Assembly (NCBI RefSeq): GCF_050271975.1
Contig: NZ_CP189850.1
Location: forward strand, 2,108,001-2,172,000
Direction: 5' to 3'
From: Litorimonas sp947503715
Lineage (GTDB): Bacteria > Pseudomonadota > Alphaproteobacteria > Caulobacterales > Maricaulaceae
Length of the DNA stretch: 64,000 nt
Positions 25,642-34,386 of this stretch are shown here, in pieces. Position 1 is the first letter of the stretch, and each line of letters begins with the position of its first letter. The notes under the pieces are model-generated. The model searched no databases, had not been told where the DNA came from, and saw only the letters and a list, made by a program, of their open reading frames with translations. Both the position numbers and the translations under genes were made by a program.

Positions 25642-26589
25642 TCAGCCTTCCAAAAGGCCCGCAGGTTCTGCTGCCGCCAACATCGCCGCTTGCAGTTTCT
25701 CAAATGCGCGAGCTTCAATTTGTCGGATACGCTCCCGGGAGACGCTATAAACTTTGGCGAGTTCTTCCAGCGTCATGGGCTTTTCGGCCAAGCGACGTTT
25801 GGAAATAATATCCTGCTCACGTGCATTGAGGTCTGACATCGCATCGCGAAGGAGGTCCATCCGCGCATCATGCTCTTGCGCTTCGCCGAGGACTTCTTCC
25901 TGTGAGTCAGATTCGTCGGTCAGCCAGTCCTGCCATTGCGCAGAGCCGTCTTCGCCGCCAATTGTGACATTAAGCGAGCTGTCGCCGCCACCGGACATTC
26001 GGCGGTTCATGGAGGTAACTTCCGTCTCTTTCACGCCCAAATTCGTGGCAATTTTCGAAAGATGTTCCGGTTTCAGATCGCCGTCTTCCAGGGCTTTCAT
26101 CTCGCCCTTCATGCGGCGAAGATTAAAGAACAGCTTCTTCTGCGCGGCTGTTGTCCCCATTTTGACAAGAGACCAAGAGCGCAGGACATATTCCTGAATG
26201 GCGGCACGGATCCACCACATGGCATAAGTCGAGACGCGGAAGCCTTTATCCGGATCAAATTTCTTCACGGCCTGCATCAGGCCGACATTGCCTTCGGAAA
26301 TGACCTCACCAATTGGCAGGCCGTACCCTCGATAGCCCATCGCGATTTTTGCGACGAGGCGCAGGTGCGATGTCACCATCTTCTCTGCCGCAGCGGTATC
26401 GCCGTCTTCCACCCAGCGCTTGGCCAGACGAAACTCTTCTTCCTTTTCCAGCATCGGAAATTTACGAATTTCCTGCAGATAGGAATTCAGGCCCTGTTCC
26501 GGCGAAAGCGCAACTGACAATTTCATATTGCCGGTATAGGTCGCATCTTTCGTCGCGGTATTCGTGGTCAGTGTTTTTGTTTCAGCCAT
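25642..26589 (-). CDS. rpoH: heat-shock sigma factor RpoH (sigma-32)
   Basis: This alternative sigma factor directs RNA polymerase to heat-shock promoters. The 315-residue product has region 2 with RVSTYAMWWIRAAIQEYVLRS, the RpoH box QKKLFFNLRR (~155), which separates it from RpoD, and a region 4 helix-turn-helix with LEELAKVYSVSRERIRQIE (~270). I use the ATG at 26589 after GGAGGG; a TTG two codons earlier is also in frame. A weak hairpin covers the ribosome site. It follows rluD on the same strand, a common alphaproteobacterial order. Confidence 0.95.
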   Translation of the reverse strand: MAETKTLTTNTATKDATYTGNMKLSVALSPEQGLNSYLQEIRKFPMLEKEEEFRLAKRWVEDGDTAAAEKMVTSHLRLVAKIAMGYRGYGLPIGEVISEGNVGLMQAVKKFDPDKGFRVSTYAMWWIRAAIQEYVLRSWSLVKMGTTAAQKKLFFNLRRMKGEMKALEDGDLKPEHLSKIATNLGVKETEVTSMNRRMSGGGDSSLNVTIGGEDGSAQWQDWLTDESDSQEEVLGEAQEHDARMDLLRDAMSDLNAREQDIISKRRLAEKPMTLEELAKVYSVSRERIRQIEARAFEKLQAAMLAAAEPAGLLEG

Positions 26590-26681
26590 AATCAAGACCC
26601 TCCAGCGGTCTCATATAGGATACGTTTAGCGCGTTTAAAGGGTTCCGGGTCTGAACACTTTTTAACGAGAACGTGACGGGC

Positions 26682-27725
26682 CTAGTTTACGGGCAAATCG
26701 GAGAGGGCATTGAGGAGGTGCTGCATATCGGGTGGAACCGGGGCGTCGAAGCCCATCTCTTCTTTCGTGATGGGATGAATAAAACCGAGATGCCGCGCGT
26801 GGAGTGCTTGGCGTTTGAAATCTGCAATTGCAGTCCGCACAAGCTCTTCCGCCGGATGTTGCGACGTCACAAAGGCGCGTTGCTTGCCATAAAGCGGATC
26901 GCCGAGGAGGGGGCAGCCGACATGCGCGAGGTGAACACGGATTTGATGGGTCCGCCCCGTTTCTAGACGACAATCCAATTGGCTGACTTTCGGAGTACCT
27001 ATACTCGCATGTTGGGCGCGGCCGAAGCCTTTCAGGAACTGATAATGCGTCACGGCGTGCCGCCCGACATCTGAGGCTTCGATATCATTGACAGTCCCGC
27101 GCACAACCGCCTGTTTCTTCCGGTCATGGGGCGAACGCGCGATACGGGAAATGACGGAGCCTGAACGCGGTTTCGGTGCGCCGCGCACAAGGCAGGTATA
27201 GACTCGGTCAATGGAATGTTTAGCAAATTGTTTGGACAGGCCCCGATGTGCCGCATCCGTCTTTGCCGCGATCATCACACCCGTTGTATCCTTGTCCAAC
27301 CGATGGACAATTCCCGGCCGCATGACACCGCCAATACCAGAGAGCGTGTCCGCACAGTGATAGAGCAGGGCATTGACAAGCGTGGCATTGCGGGACCCGG
27401 GTGCAGGATGAACCGTCATGCCGGAGGCTTTGTTTAACACGATCAAGTGGTCATCTTCGAATAGGATATCAATCGGAATATTTTCCGGTTGCGGTGTGTC
27501 ATCGACGGGCGGTGGAATTTGAATCGCATATTCAATATCGGGCCGAATTTTCGTCGTGACTTTACTGACAACGTTGCCATCCGCGCGGACATGCCCGGAC
27601 TCGACAAGGTCGCGAATACGCGCACGGGAGAGTTCGCTCCAATTCGCCAGCCATTTATCCAGCCGCTCGCCATTATCATCCGTCGTAGAGGTGCGGGTTT
27701 CCCAGCGTGAAAGGTCATCGGTCAT
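26682..27725 (-). CDS. rluD: 23S rRNA pseudouridine synthase, RluD-like
   Basis: The enzyme converts specific uridines of 23S rRNA to pseudouridine; the RluD type targets positions 1911, 1915 and 1917. The 347-residue product has an N-terminal S4 domain (~15-75, RLDKWLANWSELSRARIRD). The RluA-family catalytic core contains HRLDKDTTGVM (~143), whose aspartate is catalytic, and RTHQIRVHLAHVGCPLLGD (~260). RluD rather than RluC is inferred from position next to rpoH and overall form. Confidence 0.92.
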   Translation of the reverse strand: MTDDLSRWETRTSTTDDNGERLDKWLANWSELSRARIRDLVESGHVRADGNVVSKVTTKIRPDIEYAIQIPPPVDDTPQPENIPIDILFEDDHLIVLNKASGMTVHPAPGSRNATLVNALLYHCADTLSGIGGVMRPGIVHRLDKDTTGVMIAAKTDAAHRGLSKQFAKHSIDRVYTCLVRGAPKPRSGSVISRIARSPHDRKKQAVVRGTVNDIEASDVGRHAVTHYQFLKGFGRAQHASIGTPKVSQLDCRLETGRTHQIRVHLAHVGCPLLGDPLYGKQRAFVTSQHPAEELVRTAIADFKRQALHARHLGFIHPITKEEMGFDAPVPPDMQHLLNALSDLPVN

Positions 27726-27838
27726 GAGCGCGCCTTAGTCCCGTCTGCCGTGAAGGGCAAGAATGGGTCTTCATTTGCAAGCCCCTTTACTTTGACGCGA
27801 CAGCGCTGTCATAGGTGGAGAAAAACATTGGGGATTAC

Positions 27839-29203
27839 ATGACACTCTCGCTCTTTATGGCGGCACTTGGCATTGCCTTGCTCTTATTTCTCGTTTTGCG
27901 ACAGAAGATGCCGGCCTTTCTCGCGCTTTTGATTGTCTCACTGCTAGTGGGTTTGATGACGGGCATGTCGCCTCTGGATGTCATAGAGGCCATAAGGAAC
28001 GGGATGGGGGGTACGCTTGGCTTTGTCGCTGTTGTCGTTGGGCTCGGCGCAATGTTCGGTGCAATGTTAGAACATGCGGGGGGATTGGAAGCGATTTCAT
28101 CACGTCTGCTCAAGCGGTTCGGTGATGACAAAGCCGGTTGGGCTTTGGGACTTGTCGGCTTTCTCGTGGCGATTCCTGTTTTCTTTGACGTGGCCTTCAT
28201 CATGTTGGTGCCGCTCATCCAGAAACTCAGCTTGAAAACCGGGAAGGCGCTTTTAACCTATGCCCTTCCACTCCTCGCGGGGCTGGCTGTGACCCATGCC
28301 TTTATCCCGCCGACGCCGGGACCGATTGCTGTCGCAGAATTGCTCTCAGCCGATCTCGGCCTCGTCATATTTTTCGGGTTTATCGTGGGTTTGCCGACAC
28401 TCATCATAGGCGGTCCTGTCCTTGCACGGTTTTATCGCAACACTCCCGCTATGACGGGAGAGATTTATGAGACACCGCCATCGGACAAGCCTTCGATTTC
28501 ATTTGGCCATGCCGTTTTCGCCGTGGCCATGCCGCTCGTGCTGATCCTTCTCTCCACATTTCAAAGCCTTGACCCCGAAGGCCTGAAGCCGGGCGGGATA
28601 TTAGACCGTCTTGTCGTCAAAGATTCGGATTGGCGGATGTGGTTTAAATTTATCGGACATCCGTTCACGGCACTCTCACTCGCCTGCCTCTATGTCTATG
28701 TCGCCTTTGGATTGGTGCGAAATGTTCCACGTGAAACAATTGGCAAGATCATGTCGAAGGCTTTGGAGCCTGCTGGTGTCGTCGTGCTCATCACCGGAGC
28801 CGGCGGCGTGTTTAAACAAGTCCTGATAGATAGCGGGATCGGCGCGGACCTCGCGGCGGCTGTGTCTTCCACCGGAATGCCAATCATCCTCTTTGCCTTT
28901 ATCGTCGCGTTCTTGGTTCGCGTGGCGCAAGGCTCAGCGACAGTCGCAATGATTACAGCAGCGGGATTGACCGCGCCGGTAGCTTCCGTCGCAGGGCTAT
29001 CATCCGCTGACACGGCCTTAGCTGTCATCTCAATCGCAGCGGGCGCAACGATGACATCCCATGTCAACGATAGCGGGTTTTGGCTTGTGAATCAGTATTT
29101 GGGTCAAACACCAAAAGAGACGCTGAAAAGTTGGACCGTCGCGACGACTGTACTCGGACTGACAGGATTAGCGGTGACTCTCATCCTCTCTCTTATCGTT
29201 TAA
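27839..29203 (+). CDS. GntP family gluconate-type permease
   Basis: This is a predicted proton symporter for gluconate or a similar sugar acid or hydroxy acid in the inner membrane. The ~454-residue product is almost entirely hydrophobic with about 12-14 helices. It has GntP hallmarks such as HAFIPPTPGPIAVAELL (~150) and AQGSATVAMITAAGL (~370) and ends with the characteristic MTSHVNDSGFWLVNQYLG. I start at ATG 27839 after GGGGATT; a GTG at 27815 is in frame. No gluconate kinase or regulator is adjacent, so the substrate is open. The 3' end overlaps the TipN-like gene by 11 bases. Confidence 0.9.
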   Translation: MTLSLFMAALGIALLLFLVLRQKMPAFLALLIVSLLVGLMTGMSPLDVIEAIRNGMGGTLGFVAVVVGLGAMFGAMLEHAGGLEAISSRLLKRFGDDKAGWALGLVGFLVAIPVFFDVAFIMLVPLIQKLSLKTGKALLTYALPLLAGLAVTHAFIPPTPGPIAVAELLSADLGLVIFFGFIVGLPTLIIGGPVLARFYRNTPAMTGEIYETPPSDKPSISFGHAVFAVAMPLVLILLSTFQSLDPEGLKPGGILDRLVVKDSDWRMWFKFIGHPFTALSLACLYVYVAFGLVRNVPRETIGKIMSKALEPAGVVVLITGAGGVFKQVLIDSGIGADLAAAVSSTGMPIILFAFIVAFLVRVAQGSATVAMITAAGLTAPVASVAGLSSADTALAVISIAAGATMTSHVNDSGFWLVNQYLGQTPKETLKSWTVATTVLGLTGLAVTLILSLIV

Positions 29204-31220
29204 GCGCACCCGCACAGAGCAAGTAAGCCCGACCATTCGGAGACCCGAACACCGTCCGTAGTGCAGGTGCGGTCGGCGGGGTTGCGCCGACGCGTTCTGC
29301 GAAATCTGATGTGAATTGCGCAACGTCAGATGACAGTCCGGCGTCTTCATTCATCTTCGTTTGAAGATGTAAAATAGGGTCACTCAAACGCGCGGCGACA
29401 GCGTCAGCCAAGCCAGCTTCCCCACGGTTGATACGGGCCTGTGTGGCGTCAATGATTGTGCCGTCATCAACAATGGCCGCAGGTGAGAGTTGGATGGCGT
29501 CAAGTCGTTCGAGAATATTGATCGAGTCCTTTGGGGCCGCAGCAGTAGGACTTAAAGGGTTTATCTCTTTTTTGGTTTCCGGTGAGACAGTCTCCGGCTC
29601 TGCATCCGGGCGTTCCAGACCGCCCAACATATCACGCCAATGCCAGCCAGAGGATTTCTCCTTATTCTTAGACCGGCCAAATCCACTTTTGGGCGGTTGC
29701 ACATCCCCGGGACGGCGGAGAACATCCGGATCGAAATTCGTGATTTCCGTATCCGGGGTCTCGAGTTGCATATCGGCCCCTAAATTCAGGGGCCGATCAT
29801 CCGGGGTCACATCTTCCTTTGGTGCGTCGAATGTAAAGGCTGGACGCAGGGTCGAGGTTTTGCGCGGGGGCTCGACCGGCGGAAAATCGGTTTCCAGCGG
29901 GCGGAGCGAGAGCCGGGAACCGGGCGGCGGGGAGAGCGGTAGTTCCTCACTCGTCTCCCGCAGATTGTTCAACTTGGTTTGCAGCGTCTGGAGGTCCGTT
30001 TCCATTCGACCAAATTCACGCCGCATTTGGGCGAGATTGCCTTCGACCATCCGCGCCGTGCGGCCTTGTGAGGTTAGTGTATCGTCCTCTGACTTCTTCA
30101 GCTGATCAGATAGCGTGTCATAGAGTTTGCGTACATCCGTCGATCGTGTCGACGCCGCAGCCTCAAGATCGCGCAGCATGTCCTGACCCGCGGCGAGGGT
30201 TTCCTTCAACCCGCTAAGCTTTTCCTGTGTCTGAGCATTTGCTGTATCGAGAGCTTCCACGCGATCGGATAGGCCCGTTTTCATTAGCGACAATTCCTTT
30301 GCAGATGTCGTTAAGTCAGCTTTCAAGGCCTCGCTCACGCCGTCGATTTTGCGGGAGATTTCGCCCAGCTCTGCAACGCGGGCTTTCAATATTTCATTCG
30401 TAGACTGGCTCGCCGTCGATAATCCTGTTGTCGCGTCTGTCATTGAGGCTGTTACGGCCTCAAGACGCTCACGCGCAGTTTCTGACGAGCTTTCCAAACC
30501 TTTCCCCGTTTCCTCGATCTGTGCGGAGAGTGTTTCCATCTTCGCATCGAATGTCCCGGATATACTCTCAAGGGCTTGACGCTGTAAGGTAAGGTTCCGG
30601 CCGACATCCTCGGATCGGCTTGTCAATTGGAGACCCGCCGCATCCAAGGCTTGGCTCTCGCGCGTGATGGCAGTTTGCACGCCTTGCAGGGCTGTGACTG
30701 TATCGGCGAGCTGTCCATTCACTTTTGATATTTCTGCCCGAATGCCGGATGCCAATGTTTGTGTGCGGCCTAGAGCTTCGGTTTCCGGATTGACGAGGGC
30801 TTGCGCGGCTTTTGCCAAGTGTGCGTTTCGGTTCGTGAGATTGACCATTTTTCGCAAGGCGACCCAGAGGAGGGTAATGAGTATTGCAGGCAGAGCAAGA
30901 AGGACGATAAATCCTGCCATCTCCAAGAGCCCCGCATCGGATCCCGTAATCCGACTGGCAAACATTAAACCAGCGCCGGTCAACCAAAGAAGCGTAAAGG
31001 CGAGGCCTGTCCACATAATCCAACCGGACCGGACCTCTTCCAACTCAGGTCCTGCGCCCAGAACGATAGGTGCTTTTGCTTCGCGCGTTACGAAAGTCGG
31101 CACTTCTTCTTTTGCGGGCTTTGCCGTCTCAGGTTTTACCCCGACAGGGGGTAACACATCATCCGTATCCGGCTCTGCTGCGGGCTCAATGGAATAGATT
31201 TTTTTGGTGATGTCAGACAA
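29193..31220 (-). CDS. membrane-anchored coiled-coil protein, TipN-like architecture
   Basis: The 675-residue product has a cytoplasmic acidic N-terminus. Two transmembrane helices follow (~67-89 and ~99-122), then a long coiled coil (~130-400) with regular Ala/Leu/Glu/Gln heptads. A Pro/Ser-rich disordered linker (~405-600) and a small C-terminal globular segment (~610-675) complete it. Two N-terminal helices followed by a long coiled coil is the layout of Caulobacter TipN, the new-pole marker. I cannot show homology by eye, so the polarity role is a hypothesis. It stands alone and its stop overlaps gntP. Confidence 0.65.
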   Translation of the reverse strand: MSDITKKIYSIEPAAEPDTDDVLPPVGVKPETAKPAKEEVPTFVTREAKAPIVLGAGPELEEVRSGWIMWTGLAFTLLWLTGAGLMFASRITGSDAGLLEMAGFIVLLALPAILITLLWVALRKMVNLTNRNAHLAKAAQALVNPETEALGRTQTLASGIRAEISKVNGQLADTVTALQGVQTAITRESQALDAAGLQLTSRSEDVGRNLTLQRQALESISGTFDAKMETLSAQIEETGKGLESSSETARERLEAVTASMTDATTGLSTASQSTNEILKARVAELGEISRKIDGVSEALKADLTTSAKELSLMKTGLSDRVEALDTANAQTQEKLSGLKETLAAGQDMLRDLEAAASTRSTDVRKLYDTLSDQLKKSEDDTLTSQGRTARMVEGNLAQMRREFGRMETDLQTLQTKLNNLRETSEELPLSPPPGSRLSLRPLETDFPPVEPPRKTSTLRPAFTFDAPKEDVTPDDRPLNLGADMQLETPDTEITNFDPDVLRRPGDVQPPKSGFGRSKNKEKSSGWHWRDMLGGLERPDAEPETVSPETKKEINPLSPTAAAPKDSINILERLDAIQLSPAAIVDDGTIIDATQARINRGEAGLADAVAARLSDPILHLQTKMNEDAGLSSDVAQFTSDFAERVGATPPTAPALRTVFGSPNGRAYLLCAGALKR

Positions 31221-31338
31221 GACGTCCCCCGACCTGCGCGTTTAACCGGATATTCTTTTATTTGCTCTATCAGACCCGAATGACCGGGGAAAGCGGCGAA
31301 GACCGCATCTGTTCCGGTGAAATGGTGGATGGGTTGAT

Positions 31339-31596
31339 ATGGCGTCTGGGCTGAATCGGGCGAGCGCAAAAGTGCGCTTGCGAGAACAAGAAATGATGGG
31401 ATGGTTGCGCGACGGTATGGGCCGCGCAGATGGGCGGCTGGCCCTGTTCGACACATTTGGCGAACCCGTTGATAAAGCGATCATCCAGACCGCCATTGCG
31501 GCGGGGTTAGCCGAGCCGTGGTTTGCCAGTCCTATGCGTCCGCAATGGACGGTCTGTCGTCTGACCGCGAAGGGCCGCCGCGCCGCCACCAAATAA
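31339..31596 (+). CDS. small hypothetical protein (possible winged-helix fold)
   Basis: The 85-residue product is basic, with no signal or membrane segment. It reads as alternating helices ending in WTVCRLTAKGRRAATK, which could be the wing of a small winged-helix domain. The ATG lies 118 bases from the divergent TipN-like start, and its last 65 bases overlap the convergent CPBP protease gene. I do not recognise a family. Its composition looks like true coding sequence, but expression is unproven. Confidence 0.55.
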   Translation: MASGLNRASAKVRLREQEMMGWLRDGMGRADGRLALFDTFGEPVDKAIIQTAIAAGLAEPWFASPMRPQWTVCRLTAKGRRAATK

Positions 31597-32752
31597 TTGC
31601 GACAATAACCGCGAGAATGATGATCGTACTCATGGCGTCACTGACAGCATCTGGCACAGCCATGAACATAGACGGCGTGGGTAGGACTGAGCCTTCATAA
31701 TTTACTACAATCGCGGCGAAACAATTATTGCCCGCATGCACGCCAATCGCGGTCTCAATCCCGTCATCCAGCCAGACCAGTAAACACATGGCAAAGCCAA
31801 AGAAGAAGTACCCGCTCATGACGATGGGCAGGGTGCCTGCCGCTGCGCCCTCCAGGGCTTCTGGGTTGGACAAATGCATGGCCATGAACGCAATGGATGT
31901 GAGGATGAAAGCCACCCACTTATTTCTTGTGAGATGAGTCAGGGCTTGGTTGAAATATCCGCGAAACACGATTTCTTCCGTCCCGGCTTGTAGCGGGATA
32001 AAAATGAGTGAGGCGAGGGCGAAGCTGAAAAAGACTTGCGCGTTAAAATTCAACCGAATTTCAAACAACCCTAATTTAGAGCCCAAGAACATAAAGGTTC
32101 CAATCACGAGCCAGCTCAGGACGAAGCCCTCGAATATCCAACCCCATCTGATTTTGCTGAGCGCATTATGGAGCGACATCACTGAGCGTTGGTGAATGAC
32201 CTTTTGCATGAGATAGAGCCCGAGACAGCCGACCGGAAAGGTCAGTAAAAAGAGACTGTAAGTCAGCGGGCTTAATCCCATGGCGCGCTGCATTAGCGCC
32301 ATATAATATGTGCCGTCGAGAAGACGTCCGGCCATTACAAATATGCTCGCCGAGATGATAATGGCGAGAGTAGTGAGGAGAGATAAGGCCAAGATCGCGT
32401 TGTTTCGGTCCTTAAAGTCTCCCCCTCCAAAAGCGTCTAAATGTGCTTTCTGGGCAAGATATTTATTGGAGAGCCAAACCGTCGCAACAACGCCCATGAC
32501 TGACGCAATGGCAATGAGTGACGCCGTGCCAAACAGGGCCGTGTAAGTTTCCAACTCTCCCATATCGGCCATATTGACCGCCGCTTCTGCAAATTCAGAT
32601 TTAAGTGTGGGATCCATGTCACCCGCAATTGTCGTCATAAGTTGGATCAGAATGGATTGCCCCAATGTCCAAATCACAATTGCGATCCACGTTGCGAATA
32701 TCCATGACCACCAGACGGATCGACCTTGCTGAGTTGTTTCAAAATATTTCAT
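31532..32752 (-). CDS. CPBP family intramembrane metalloprotease
   Basis: The 406-residue product is a polytopic membrane protein with about eight to ten helices. Its C-terminal half has the CPBP (Abi, type II CAAX protease-like) motifs: EEIVFRGYFNQAL (~260) with the paired glutamates, HLSNPEAL (~293) and HAGNNCFA (~345). Bacterial members cleave or bind membrane proteins; some process bacteriocins or are linked to self-immunity. No peptide substrate gene is visible nearby. It is divergent from the Hpt gene with a 44-base gap. Confidence 0.88.
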   Translation of the reverse strand: MKYFETTQQGRSVWWSWIFATWIAIVIWTLGQSILIQLMTTIAGDMDPTLKSEFAEAAVNMADMGELETYTALFGTASLIAIASVMGVVATVWLSNKYLAQKAHLDAFGGGDFKDRNNAILALSLLTTLAIIISASIFVMAGRLLDGTYYMALMQRAMGLSPLTYSLFLLTFPVGCLGLYLMQKVIHQRSVMSLHNALSKIRWGWIFEGFVLSWLVIGTFMFLGSKLGLFEIRLNFNAQVFFSFALASLIFIPLQAGTEEIVFRGYFNQALTHLTRNKWVAFILTSIAFMAMHLSNPEALEGAAAGTLPIVMSGYFFFGFAMCLLVWLDDGIETAIGVHAGNNCFAAIVVNYEGSVLPTPSMFMAVPDAVSDAMSTIIILAVIVAIIWWRRGGPSRSDDRPSIADA

Positions 32753-32796
32753 GGAATGGCCGCTAACATATCATCGCTGAATGTCTAGTATGGGGT

Positions 32797-33168
32797 ATGA
32801 CCGACTCACCTGTTTCTGAAATCGATTTCGACCATCTCAACCGCTATGTTGGTGGGGACCGTGAATTGACCCGTGAAGTTTTCGGCCTGTTTCGCAATCA
32901 GGTCGACATGTGGGGGCGCAGTCTCGCCGCTGACGCCGATGATGATCTCTGGGCGAATGTGACGCATTCTCTAAAGGGCTCCGCCCGCGCTGTTGGCGCT
33001 ATGAGTTTGGCCGAAGCCTGTGAACGTGCGGAGAGCCTCGTCGGAGATGACCGACGTCCCGGCGCGCGGGAAGTCGCCGTAGACACTCTCGAACAACGAA
33101 TTGAACAAGTTCTCGCCGAAATTATTCGCTGGGAATATAACGATGATATGGCCCAGCTTCGGTCTTGA
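32797..33168 (+). CDS. histidine phosphotransfer (Hpt) domain protein
   Basis: The 123-residue single-domain protein has a helical bundle and the phosphorylatable histidine in VTHSLKGSARAVGA (~55). It would shuttle phosphate between a hybrid histidine kinase and a response regulator. No kinase or regulator gene lies beside it, so its partners must be elsewhere. It is not ChpT, which is longer and has a degenerate ATPase-like domain. It is followed by a hairpin that can terminate transcription. Confidence 0.88.
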   Translation: MTDSPVSEIDFDHLNRYVGGDRELTREVFGLFRNQVDMWGRSLAADADDDLWANVTHSLKGSARAVGAMSLAEACERAESLVGDDRRPGAREVAVDTLEQRIEQVLAEIIRWEYNDDMAQLRS

Positions 33169-33183
33169 TGGTTTCTAAAACGA

Positions 33184-33213
33184 AAAAGGGCCGCCCGTGA
33201 GGACGACCCTTTC
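33184..33213. terminator. bidirectional hairpin terminator
   Basis: AAAGGG at 33186-33191 region pairs with CCCTTT at 33207-33212, continuing with CG/CG and CC/GG pairs separated by single mismatches around a GTGA loop. On the minus strand it is followed by TTTTTCGTTTT, which fits termination of the exported-protein gene at 33256. On the plus strand it lies just after the Hpt gene. Confidence 0.7.
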
Positions 33214-33255
33214 GATCCAAGAGCGCGTGAAGCTCTTTATTTTATTGGCGTCAGC

Positions 33256-34158
33256 CTATGGTACGAAGACAGTGTAAGTGACGTCGGCAAAGACTGTACC
33301 GGCACCCTGGCTGAGGTCATATCCACCTGCGCCGCTATCCAATGTATAGACGCTGTTAAAGCGGACTGATTGCTCGGACAGTGATCCGACGGAGGCTGCT
33401 GTACGCTGTCCACCTTGGAAGACTTTTGTGGCTGCGCCGTTAATATCGCCGAGGTCGAGGACCGCTGTGTCAAAACCGTTGTTTGACGGCAGTGTTGCAA
33501 GACCAAGCGGGTCAGACGGGTCGAGCACGGTTGCGGAGCCTGTTGGATCCTGAGCTGCGGACCCGAAAGCCAAGCTGGCTGCATCGCCGTCAACAACGTT
33601 ACCGGAAACTTCGATACCCATGGCAAGCTTGATGTCATCATATGTTGTGCCGTCAAACAATTCGCCGGATCCGCCCAGACCTGTTGCTTCGGCATAGATG
33701 TCGAAAGCAGCGTTGGACGCAACGTAGAAAGACGATGTGTGCGACGCTGGACCGACCATGCCATCAACATCTGTTGCGGAGTCGATACCGAAAGCGGAGA
33801 GTGTGTCGCCCGCATCCAAAACGCCGTTTGCGTTATCATCGGAATAAACGCCGCCGCTTGTTGCGCCGGAAACGTCTGAACCCGCTCCGCCAACACCAGT
33901 TGCGGAGATGGGTGTGAGTGAGCCCGTCACAACAGCTGTCACGTCGCCTGAGATCAGGTCAGCACCGGCTGTACCGGAAGCCGGGGTAAGAAGCACAAAG
34001 TCGGAGACGACAGGGGCTGTTCCGGTGCTATCGGCACCCCAAACAACAACGACACCCAGGACTTGGAAGAAAGGACGGTCGATAACAGAGGCATAAGCTG
34101 TTCCGGCCATGAGCGAAGCGGCAACACCGCCTGCGAGAGCAAGTTTTTTCAAAGACAT
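33256..34158 (-). CDS. exported protein, paralogue of the 23792-24637 product
   Basis: The 300-residue product has a signal peptide (MSLKKLALAGGVAASLMAGTAYA) and a Gly/Ala/Ser/Asp-rich, acidic, beta-type body with no cysteines. The loop DDNANGVLDAGD resembles a calcium-binding loop. The following segment (S-F-Y-V-A-S near ~155) and the C-terminal ending (YDLSQGAGTVFADVTY) align with the chaperone-linked exported protein. I start at ATG 34158 after GGGAATG. No chaperone gene is beside this copy. A surface-layer or coat component is possible, but nothing here proves it. Confidence 0.75.
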   Translation of the reverse strand: MSLKKLALAGGVAASLMAGTAYASVIDRPFFQVLGVVVVWGADSTGTAPVVSDFVLLTPASGTAGADLISGDVTAVVTGSLTPISATGVGGAGSDVSGATSGGVYSDDNANGVLDAGDTLSAFGIDSATDVDGMVGPASHTSSFYVASNAAFDIYAEATGLGGSGELFDGTTYDDIKLAMGIEVSGNVVDGDAASLAFGSAAQDPTGSATVLDPSDPLGLATLPSNNGFDTAVLDLGDINGAATKVFQGGQRTAASVGSLSEQSVRFNSVYTLDSGAGGYDLSQGAGTVFADVTYTVFVP

Positions 34159-34386
34159 TTTTACATTCCCAAAGTTTACAATTCGGGAGTCAGCCACCCG
34201 ATTGAGAATGGAAATAGCAAAAATCTATTCTTATCCGGTTTAGGAACATCCTTAGCGACTGTTCAAAAATCAGGGTTAAGAAACTGTTTCTGAAAAGGCC
34301 CTGTCCGAAGACGGACGTAATCAGGCCCCATTCCCGACAAGAATCAGATATAAGTCAGAGTAGACATAATGATTTGAGGGGCGGGT

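Noticed and set aside
31532..32752. CPBP protease as bacteriocin immunity or maturation
   Set aside because: No small leader-peptide gene or peptide exporter lies nearby.
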